Positions 1-5,088 of a stretch of DNA of 5,088 nucleotides are shown piece by piece. The position numbers and the translations under genes are program-made. Location: positions 1 through 5,088 of the forward strand of contig PKSZ01000530.1 in assembly GCA_002869425.1 (NCBI GenBank). The letters are read 5' to 3'. The notes beneath the pieces were generated by a model. The model saw only the letters and a program-made list of their open reading frames with translations. It was not told the origin of the DNA and searched no databases. Each line of letters opens with the position of its first letter. The first letter of the stretch is position 1. The stretch comes from Marinilabiliales bacterium. GTDB taxonomy: Bacteria > Bacteroidota > Bacteroidia > Bacteroidales > BM523.

Positions 1-1616
1 ATACTTTCAATTTTCACTTTGGAAAAATACTTGTACAAATAACTCTTTGCTGGGTTGAGATGAAATTCAAAAACAGGTAATCCCTGAGCTGCTGCATCCT
101 TATATCTTTCAAGCGCGGAAATACTTGTTGCCGGATCATGCGGTTCAAGCAAACATGTTATTTCAATAATGTTGCCTACTCCTTCTTTTTCCTGGTTCAA
201 CAATCGATACTCTGTTTTATCGTGTGGAATATTAAAATATTCTTCTTCAATTGTATATCTTATTGAAAATAACTTATCGATAATACTTTCAACATCCTCT
301 GGGATCCTGAACTCGTCTACAGGGTACAATGCTTTCACATCTTCGATAAAACTTACCAATGACTGCTTTTGCGTGTGAAAGAAAAATTTAATCTTACGAT
401 AGCCTTCCTCAAGGATTAAAATTGGAGATGCAATAGCCAAACCAAAATCATTTGCATGATTTTCATTATATGCAGCAATTTGTTCCTGGCTCAATCCTTT
501 GTTACCCTGCAGGGATCGATCAATAATAAAAGTATCAACTTCCAGCTTATTCTGTCTGCGATCAATATTAACCAATGCATCTTCTTGGTTTACGAGCATT
601 TTAACATCCATGATTCGTGCCTGATTCACAACCAAATCATTACACAAACTGTATACAATCTCATTTCCCTCTGCATCTTCACCTGCACTAAATTTTCGAC
701 CTCTTTCCAACAACAATTCCTTTTGTTTGGGAATAAGTTCAAAACAAAGATTTACATAATTTGCCTGCAAATCAGAAGGTTTCTCTTTTAAAACATCAGC
801 ATAATAATGGTTCAGATGACGCTCTGTAAAAGAATTGATTTCGTCCTGAGCATTCTTATATAAATCTAAAAATCCAAGAATCAATCCCATATGCGGTTGT
901 ACCTGTCCTGAATGATTCAAATGCTCATCAAGATACCTACCAGCAGAGTTTTTCAACACTTCTGTATATAAAACTATTTCTTTATATACATCAGCCGCCA
1001 AAAGCAATAAATCACTCAATGATAATTCGTTATACGCATCAGAAGAACGCTCCTTGTATACCCATGGTATTCTTAAATCAAGCTTCCTGATCAGAGGTGT
1101 TACTTTTGATGAATATTTTTCCAACGCTTTCACAATGGTCAAAAGCTTTGAATATTCCTTGTTCAAATGCTGGACAATCAACTTTTCGATTTCGTCCCGA
1201 AACTCCTTAATACTTTGTGTAACAAAATACCAGTTATTGATATGATTAATATTGGTAACAGGGTATATGATGAACTGGTTAATCCACTCATCTTCATTGT
1301 GAAAAGAAACATTACTTTTTACCCTTGAAATGATTCTTTCGGCAAGTTCTGTTCCTGATATTGTATTGTAATTTCTTATCAATACAAGCTGATATGTTAT
1401 ATTGTTTTTAAAAAAATTACTCCACGTTCCATCTGGGATATTTCTTTCATTATAATATGTAAGCAAAGCAGAATAATCATTCAAAACACGAAGGTACTCT
1501 TCCCTTGACCGTTCATCAGCCATAAAGTATTCGGGAGACAAAGATTCCAATACCCTTTTGTCTCGGCTGAGACCGGGACGCTGAACAATATATTTATTTA
1601 GCTTGCTGTCCTTCAT
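1..1616 (-). CDS. Baseplate J/gp47-like wedge protein of a contractile injection system (N-terminal 538 residues, runs off the window)
   Basis: The reading frame opens with ATG at 1616 and stays open for 538 codons plus two bases to the window edge, so the C-terminus is missing. The start MKDSKLNKYI-VQRPGLSRDKR resembles the start of the very large (often over 1000 residues) baseplate J-like proteins of Bacteroidota injection clusters. Residues about 38-270 look mostly helical and charged, with PDGTWSNFF at 61-69. A beta-rich part follows, with FGLAIASPILILEEG at 391-405, a stretch I associate with this family, and FEFHLNPAKSYLYKYF at 516-531. The canonical gp47/J fold would lie further downstream and is not visible. 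The role would be as a wedge subunit (Afp11 position) joining hub, sheath and fibres. The ATG directly follows the gp25 stop (TAAATG), with GAGGG at 1634-1630 as a distant ribosome site. The family call rests on remembered sequence style and on gene position after gp25. A TssF-like subunit is the main alternative. Confidence 0.8.
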   Translation of the reverse strand, partial: MKDSKLNKYIVQRPGLSRDKRVLESLSPEYFMADERSREEYLRVLNDYSALLTYYNERNIPDGTWSNFFKNNITYQLVLIRNYNTISGTELAERIISRVKSNVSFHNEDEWINQFIIYPVTNINHINNWYFVTQSIKEFRDEIEKLIVQHLNKEYSKLLTIVKALEKYSSKVTPLIRKLDLRIPWVYKERSSDAYNELSLSDLLLLAADVYKEIVLYTEVLKNSAGRYLDEHLNHSGQVQPHMGLILGFLDLYKNAQDEINSFTERHLNHYYADVLKEKPSDLQANYVNLCFELIPKQKELLLERGRKFSAGEDAEGNEIVYSLCNDLVVNQARIMDVKMLVNQEDALVNIDRRQNKLEVDTFIIDRSLQGNKGLSQEQIAAYNENHANDFGLAIASPILILEEGYRKIKFFFHTQKQSLVSFIEDVKALYPVDEFRIPEDVESIIDKLFSIRYTIEEEYFNIPHDKTEYRLLNQEKEGVGNIIEITCLLEPHDPATSISALERYKDAAAQGLPVFEFHLNPAKSYLYKYFSKVKIES

Positions 1617-2030
1617 TTATAAATTTGTTCCCTCATTCAAATAAAATGGATATACCATATTAGACCTACTATTCGTCGTTTTGATTAAATATTCAATATC
1701 AATTTCAATTCGACCTTGCTGGCTTTTATTTGTCATCTGGATATTTAAAACCTTAATCCTGGGTTCATATCGCAACAATGCTGTTTCAATTTTATCTTTT
1801 AGAAACTTCTCTTTGGAAACGGTTAAACTTTCAAAAAATAAAATACTCAAATCACAACCATATTTTGGATTTAACAATCTTTCTCCAACATATGTAGACA
1901 AAAGGATTTCAATGCTTTCACTAATATCATCATTTCCTTCTGACATCCTAACCTCACCATGTATATTATCAAATTCAGGAGGAAATTTCCAACCGCGACC
2001 GATGAATGGTATGTTTGTATCTTTTGTCAT
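1617..2030 (-). CDS. GPW/gp25-like baseplate wedge protein
   Basis: This 137-residue protein belongs to the gp25/GPW family (T4 gp25, P2 W, TssE, Afp9). In the family, gp25 sits in the wedge and nucleates the sheath by copying part of the sheath fold. Visible family features are GRGWKFPPEF at 11-20, the helix ISESIEILLSTYVGER at 36-51, NPKYGCDLS at 54-62, and the conserved EPR triad at 89-91 within YEPRIKVLNIQM. The C-terminal beta strand RIEIDIEYLIK lies at 107-117. The length is normal. Its ATG at 2030 directly abuts the PAAR stop codon, and its own TAA at 1619-1617 directly abuts the ATG of the J-like gene, so translation is probably coupled on both sides. A strong GGAGG lies upstream. It looks complete, with the EPR residues intact. 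Confidence 0.93.
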   Translation of the reverse strand: MTKDTNIPFIGRGWKFPPEFDNIHGEVRMSEGNDDISESIEILLSTYVGERLLNPKYGCDLSILFFESLTVSKEKFLKDKIETALLRYEPRIKVLNIQMTNKSQQGRIEIDIEYLIKTTNSRSNMVYPFYLNEGTNL

Positions 2031-2330
2031 TTATCCTCCAATAATTACCGTTGGTGCACCCTGTGAAATAGTTCCGCCATGCGCCATAGAATCACCCATT
2101 CGAGCTGCAGGCTGACCGCCGATTAAAACAGATGACGAACCTTTCACGATTGAATCCGGAGGCCCCGTACATACTGCCTGATCACCCAAGCGTGCTGCCG
2201 GCTGACCACATATCATAACCGTTGTGCATCCCGGTGGTAAAATAGGGCCACCCACATGAGGAACAGGCGGTGTTCCTGGTGTTTGCATTGGACAGGTATG
2301 CATATCTCCTACTCTGGCTGCTGCTGACAT
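2031..2330 (-). CDS. PAAR-domain spike tip protein
   Basis: This 99-residue stand-alone PAAR protein has no N- or C-terminal effector extension. In this family the PAAR protein forms a small zinc-bound cone that sharpens the VgrG-like spike (Afp10/PVC10 role). It contains three PAAR-type repeats about 30-41 residues apart: AARVGD at 4-9, AARLGD at 45-50 and AARMGD at 75-80. The strands VMICGQ, VLIGGQ and VIIGG repeat with them. Probable metal ligands, judged by position only, are His11, His25, Cys54 and His84, giving the three-His one-Cys set known in the family. The gene starts three bases after the spike stop codon and ends directly at the gp25 ATG. That places it next to its expected partner, the spike. 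It appears complete and functional. Confidence 0.95.
   Translation of the reverse strand: MSAAARVGDMHTCPMQTPGTPPVPHVGGPILPPGCTTVMICGQPAARLGDQAVCTGPPDSIVKGSSSVLIGGQPAARMGDSMAHGGTISQGAPTVIIGG
2035..2039 (-). promoter_or_regulatory. Shine-Dalgarno site of the gp25-like gene, inside the PAAR coding end
   Basis: On the minus strand the sequence reads TTGGAGGATAAATG. The GGAGG core ends four bases before the gp25 ATG. The same bases encode the last two glycines (GGA GGA) of the PAAR protein, followed by its TAA. This is the clearest ribosome site in the window. It supports the ATG at 2030 and suggests that PAAR and gp25 are translated in a coupled manner. The spacing is at the short end. Confidence 0.7.
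2091..2210 (-). repeat. Internal duplication within the PAAR gene
   Basis: Positions 2091-2120 and 2181-2210 match at 24 of 30 bases, with the copies exactly 90 bases (30 codons) apart. Both encode GQPAAR-x-GD. This is the DNA trace of the tandem PAAR repeat that builds the three-sided cone. It is a coding repeat, not a mobile or recombination element. Confidence 0.75.
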
Positions 2331-2333
2331 AAT

Positions 2334-4085
2334 CTAATTAATTTGAACAATTCCTCCTTTTATTGATGTTTGCGAGGGTGATGAAACCTCAGCAGATGAA
2401 TTTCCTGAAGCTGTTAACTGCGACTGTGCAGATACGGTTACATTCATTCCACTTATACTTGCATCTCCCGATGCTGTTGATATATTCACAGCTCCCTGTG
2501 CACTTACGTTTAAATCACTACAACTATTGATATCAATACCACTGGAACTTAACTTAATAGTATTTCCATTCTGATCCTCTATATCCAGTTCACTATCCTG
2601 ATCAGTTAGTGTAATTTTGTTTCCTGCCGGAGTTTCTATTGACAAAACGGTATTTTCATCATCAAACTCAATCTTAATACCACTTTTTGTATAAATACCC
2701 CTGGTATTATTATCGTCTGATGCATCAACCGGAGCACTGGCAGAACTACTATACAAAGAGCCCAGTACAACAGGAAAGCGAATATCGTCATTGAAAAAGC
2801 CAACAATCACTTCATCGTCTATTTCCGGACGAAAACAAATACCTCTGCTATCGCCTGCATCTGCAAAAGCCATTCTTGCCCAAACCGTATTATCATCATC
2901 AACCATCGGAAGATTCACCTGGATTCTTAACTCTCCATCCGGATCATCCTGTAAAGCTTTTACTTTTGCAATTTGCAATCCATGAACAGCAGGAATCAAA
3001 CCTGAAGCAGACTTGGTATTAATATCAATATGATCAGTAAACCATTCCGGGTTTATCCCAAACTGAACAGATGTAAACCAATTTCCTTCAGTAATATCAT
3101 GACGAACTGCGGCTACAAAATGCTTTCCTGAGAATCTATCACCTAAACTTTTCAGCTCCAATATATCTCCAACCTTTACACCGCTATATCCTGCACACTT
3201 AACGCGCCCACATATTTTGGACATTTTAGCCTTGAATAACTTTGCACTGCTCCATGCCGTTAACTCATCGCTGGCAAGCTGACCGGAATGCAGCATATTA
3301 AATTCAGAAGGAGATACCACATCAGCCAGGTCAGAAGACTGAAGGTTTCCTATCTCTGGAATTCCAGAATCCGAGCTACTGCCAGAAGTTGTTGCCTGTG
3401 AACCTATATCCCATGATTTGGAAGAAACAGAAGAAAGTTGTGTTTTGGCATCAATATCTGATTCAAGCTCATAAATATGATTTCCATATTCCAGAGTTAG
3501 GGATGCTTCCCCTGACATATCTGGCTTCTTAACAGAAAGATCTCCATCGTCTGCAATTACCAGCATACTATTCATTTCGGCCCGTGTTACAATAAAATCC
3601 CAATCCAAAGCATCGAACTTATATACTTTTGGGTGTGAATAGTCAGTTGAATCTACGGTTGCACTCAAGCCTAAAGCAGAAACCACAGTAGATATTATAT
3701 CACTATCGGCCTGATCTTCAAATACCTGTGTGTCTCTATTTAAAGTAAGCTTTATATTTTTATCACGACAATCGATAATAAGTAAAGATTTGTCCTGATT
3801 TATTTTAATGGAATGTTTGATGATTATTCCCTTGAAAATTGTGGATAAGTCGGTTCCATAACCGGCTTTAATTTCCACAGATTTTCCAGGTACCAAATCA
3901 TCGGCCGAACTTGCAGCAAACGTTTGTTCAGCTACCGAACCATCAACAACAATAATCTTTGCATATGGAATTTTGTTTACCCCTTTATAGGTTGTTATTC
4001 CTGCAATTTCAAAATCAGCAGACAGCTCATTACCATCAACTGATACTGAATAATTCACAAGACCTGTAGGTGTTGGTGATCCCAT
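2334..4085 (-). CDS. vgrG: VgrG-like spike protein (gp27-gp5 fusion, Afp8 type)
   Basis: This 583-residue protein should form the trimeric central spike. Residues about 8-220 fit the gp27-like N-terminal hub fold, with LVPGKSVEIKAGYG at 64-77 and FKGIIIKHSIKI at 84-95. A Ser/Thr-rich linker at about 218-250 follows. The second hub part, 255-350, includes VKVGDILELKSLGDRFSG. An OB-fold of gp5/phage base V type lies at about 368-446, marked by LQDDPDGELRIQVNLP, VWARM and RPEIDDEVIVGFFNDDIRFPVVLGS in successive stretches. The end, 462-583, has the short alternating pattern of a triple-stranded beta-helix needle (ITLTDQDSELDIEDQ, NVSAQGAVNIST) and finishes with GGIVQIN. No lysozyme or toxin domain is present. 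The ATG lies four bases after the LysM gene stop, and the PAAR tip gene follows by three bases. Confidence 0.95.
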   Translation of the reverse strand: MGSPTPTGLVNYSVSVDGNELSADFEIAGITTYKGVNKIPYAKIIVVDGSVAEQTFAASSADDLVPGKSVEIKAGYGTDLSTIFKGIIIKHSIKINQDKSLLIIDCRDKNIKLTLNRDTQVFEDQADSDIISTVVSALGLSATVDSTDYSHPKVYKFDALDWDFIVTRAEMNSMLVIADDGDLSVKKPDMSGEASLTLEYGNHIYELESDIDAKTQLSSVSSKSWDIGSQATTSGSSSDSGIPEIGNLQSSDLADVVSPSEFNMLHSGQLASDELTAWSSAKLFKAKMSKICGRVKCAGYSGVKVGDILELKSLGDRFSGKHFVAAVRHDITEGNWFTSVQFGINPEWFTDHIDINTKSASGLIPAVHGLQIAKVKALQDDPDGELRIQVNLPMVDDDNTVWARMAFADAGDSRGICFRPEIDDEVIVGFFNDDIRFPVVLGSLYSSSASAPVDASDDNNTRGIYTKSGIKIEFDDENTVLSIETPAGNKITLTDQDSELDIEDQNGNTIKLSSSGIDINSCSDLNVSAQGAVNISTASGDASISGMNVTVSAQSQLTASGNSSAEVSSPSQTSIKGGIVQIN

Positions 4086-4089
4086 ATAA

Positions 4090-4815
4090 TTATTTTTCTA
4101 ATGGTGGGAACAATAATCTTCTTCCCGGTTCAATATTTCTAAAATTACTCAATTTATTAATTCTTGCTATCTCCAAATAATAATCAGGACTACCATATAT
4201 TTTATTGCATATTACCGGTAATGAATCGCCATCTTTAAATTCGATATAATGTGATAAATCCGGAGAGCTTCTGTTTTCTGATTTGGCTCTTGTTTGCACA
4301 TCCATTGAACCAATAAAGCTAAGCTCAATACTTGCTCTTTTGGGCTCTCCAGAAATGTCGTACATAGAATATGTTACATCGATTCCTGTTGTCTGACCTT
4401 TGAAAGTAAAATCGCCCCAACTTAACTGAATAAAATACGGTCTGTGAATATCACCACTATAGGCAAAAATTACATCTTTGAGATCTTCTACTCTGTTAAT
4501 TACAGCCTTTGTTAGATCCTCATTACTTCCATCCACATTAGATGCATCAAAACTCTTACTAAACTCCAATCTAAAACTTAATGTTTCAGGTCTCGTCTGC
4601 TTATATTTCACATCTGCTCCAGAAGAACCTATAGCCTGTTCGGTATCGTAATCAATATTCATCACGTGCTTTATGGTTTCCGGATTAAACTGAGCTGTAA
4701 AACTATCCCCGGTATCCTCGGTAAAAGCATCATCGGAATAAGCCTGAATAGTTAATATTTCTATTGAAGCCTGACTCCCTGAATCTTCCTGTGCCTGAAT
4801 ATTTGACGGAAGCAT
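4090..4815 (-). CDS. LysM-domain hub/tube-initiator protein (Afp7 type)
   Basis: This 241-residue protein has an N-terminal CIS-tube type domain and a C-terminal LysM domain. The first part, about 17-172, has FNPETI at 43-48, the Gly-Ser loop AIGSSGADVKYK at 61-72 and WGDFTFKGQTTGIDVTY at 133-149. These features are typical of the contractile-system protein that seats the first tube ring on the spike. The LysM motif at about 189-237 includes GDSLPVICNKIYGSPDYY, then the INKLSNFRNIEPGRRLLFPP end that is standard for LysM. In phage and eCIS baseplates this LysM is structural and need not bind peptidoglycan outside the particle. The gene starts two bases after the DUF5908 stop, with GAAAGG five bases before its ATG. 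There is no signal peptide, as expected for a cytoplasmically assembled particle. Confidence 0.93.
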   Translation of the reverse strand: MLPSNIQAQEDSGSQASIEILTIQAYSDDAFTEDTGDSFTAQFNPETIKHVMNIDYDTEQAIGSSGADVKYKQTRPETLSFRLEFSKSFDASNVDGSNEDLTKAVINRVEDLKDVIFAYSGDIHRPYFIQLSWGDFTFKGQTTGIDVTYSMYDISGEPKRASIELSFIGSMDVQTRAKSENRSSPDLSHYIEFKDGDSLPVICNKIYGSPDYYLEIARINKLSNFRNIEPGRRLLFPPLEK

Positions 4816-4817
4816 AA

Positions 4818-4979
4818 CTACCTTTCTTTCATTTCCTGCAGTCTGTCAATTACTGCATTTACACACTCTTCAATTAACTCTGCTTTATTAATTTGGGAAG
4901 ATTTGCCTGTCTCCTTTTTCGGAGGAGAAGAATCTTCAATTTTTGTTTTAATGAGCAATTCTTTAATTTCTATTGGCAT
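4818..4979 (-). CDS. DUF5908-like small protein (Afp6 position), start reassigned
   Basis: I call a 53-residue protein starting MPIEIKELLIK and ending LIEECVNAVIDRLQEMKER. A short hydrophobic N-terminal strand, a polar charged linker (SSPPKKETGKSS) and a C-terminal amphipathic helix are visible. This pattern fits the DUF5908 proteins found between tube and LysM genes in Bacteroidota injection clusters. The position equals that of Afp6/Pvc6, whose role is not clear to me. An earlier in-frame ATG at 5015 would add 12 residues (MLRKVDSNKYRI), but that start lies inside the end of the upstream gene, overlapping it by 17 bases. The ATG at 4979 leaves a normal 19-base gap and gives the MPIEI start I recall for the family. 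The ribosome site is weak, as is common in Bacteroidota. Function is unknown; assembly or baseplate binding is inferred from position. Confidence 0.8.
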   Translation of the reverse strand: MPIEIKELLIKTKIEDSSPPKKETGKSSQINKAELIEECVNAVIDRLQEMKER

Positions 4980-4998
4980 GATTCTATATTTATTTGAA

Positions 4999-5088
4999 TC
5001 AACTTTCCTTAACATATAATTGCCTGTAAAATGAATATTTCATTGTAATAGTTTCGATTACAATTTCATTTTTCATGGCATTAAACCC
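4999..5088 (-). CDS. C-terminal end of a gp19-type tube protein (partial)
   Basis: From the window edge, one minus-strand frame is open for 29 codons and stops at TGA (5001-4999). It reads GFNAMKNEIVIETITMKYS followed by FYRQLYVKES. The NAMKNEIVIETI segment followed by a final strand resembles the C-terminus of phage-tail tube proteins of the gp19/Afp1-Afp5 type, in which NE-x-x-IE precedes the last strand. The location just upstream of the Afp6-position gene and the LysM gene is where Afp5 sits in the Afp cluster, and Afp5 is the tube ring touching the hub. The start and most of the gene lie outside the window, so the call rests on a short piece. It overlaps the alternative, upstream start of the next gene. 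Confidence 0.65.
   Translation of the reverse strand, partial: GFNAMKNEIVIETITMKYSFYRQLYVKES

Larger units (their letters stand above)
1..5088 (-). other. Contractile injection system baseplate operon segment
   Basis: Seven genes lie head to tail on one strand with gaps of 19, 2, 4, 3, 0 and 0 bases. No hairpin with a T-tract or intergenic promoter space occurs between them. The set tube end, DUF5908, LysM, VgrG-like, PAAR, gp25 and J-like is a contractile baseplate cassette. The LysM and DUF5908 proteins, and the lack of any TssK- or TssG-like gene in this stretch, point to an eCIS rather than a classical type VI secretion system. A membrane-anchored Amoebophilus-type system (T6SSiv) shares this core and cannot be excluded from this segment. 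Promoter and terminator must lie outside the window. Confidence 0.85.

Noticed and set aside
169..1245. Three plus-strand open frames (169-378, 456-791, 1054-1245)
   Set aside because: They lie fully antisense to the continuous 538-codon J-like frame. Their products are low-complexity, rich in Ser, Ile, Phe and Cys, and match no family I know.
1681..2115. Plus-strand 144-codon open frame
   Set aside because: It runs antisense across the gp25 gene and the PAAR end, both clear family members. The product has no recognisable motif.
2091..2210. CRISPR-like or recombination repeat
   Set aside because: There are only two imperfect copies in frame 90 bases apart, both encoding the PAAR motif, so protein repeat structure explains them.
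2791..2985. Plus-strand 64-codon open frame
   Set aside because: It is the antisense shadow of the OB-fold part of the spike gene.
2334..4085. VgrG-like gene as proof of a classical type VI secretion system
   Set aside because: The LysM and DUF5908 neighbours and the Afp-like gene set fit an eCIS better. No TssK, TssG or membrane-complex gene is visible, although the window is too short to exclude a T6SSiv-type system.
4090..4260. LysM domain as a sign of a cell-wall hydrolase
   Set aside because: No catalytic domain is attached, and the N-terminal CIS-tube type domain plus the neighbours fit a structural baseplate LysM.
4980..5040. Promoter for the small gene in the AT-rich stretch upstream of 4979
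   Set aside because: Most of the stretch is coding sequence of the tube-like gene end. The true gap is 19 bases and holds no convincing Bacteroidota -33/-7 pair.

Overview
This AT-rich window is one co-directional run of genes, all on the minus strand, so transcription runs from position 5088 towards position 1. The genes encode the inner tube edge, hub, spike, spike tip and inner baseplate of a contractile injection system related to phage tails. The best match is the extracellular type (eCIS: Afp, PVC, MAC and AlgoCIS families). The organism is probably a member of the Bacteroidota. The reasons are the low GC content, the short DUF5908-type protein, the style of the LysM and spike proteins, and the very long helical N-terminus of the gp47/baseplate-J protein. 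No genus can be named from this sequence.

Layout in transcription order: (1) 5088-4999, the last 29 codons of a gene that looks like a gp19-type tube protein; (2) 4979-4818, a 53-residue DUF5908/Afp6-position protein; (3) 4815-4090, a LysM-containing hub/tube-initiator protein (Afp7 type); (4) 4085-2334, a VgrG-like spike (Afp8 type, gp27-gp5 fusion); (5) 2330-2031, a stand-alone PAAR spike tip; (6) 2030-1617, a gp25/GPW baseplate wedge protein; (7) 1616-1, the first 538 codons of a large gp47/J-like baseplate protein that runs off the window. Gaps between complete genes are 0 to 4 nt, with 19 nt after the tube gene, so this is almost certainly one translationally coupled operon.

Together these proteins would form the centre of the baseplate. 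PAAR caps the VgrG-like trimer, the LysM protein links the spike to the first tube ring, and gp25 and the J-like protein form the wedges that hold the sheath before contraction. No sheath, fibre, AAA+ ATPase, length-control, toxin or immunity gene lies inside the window. In related clusters the sheath and main tube genes lie upstream (beyond 5088), and the wedge, fibre, tape-measure, ATPase and cap genes lie downstream (beyond 1). No promoter, terminator, RNA gene, CRISPR array or mobile element was recognised, and no non-coding stretch exceeds 19 nt. I see a well-formed member of a known class, not a clearly new system. The points worth checking are the start of the DUF5908 gene, the PAAR-before-gp25 gene order, the coupled gene junctions, and the long N-terminal region of the J-like protein.
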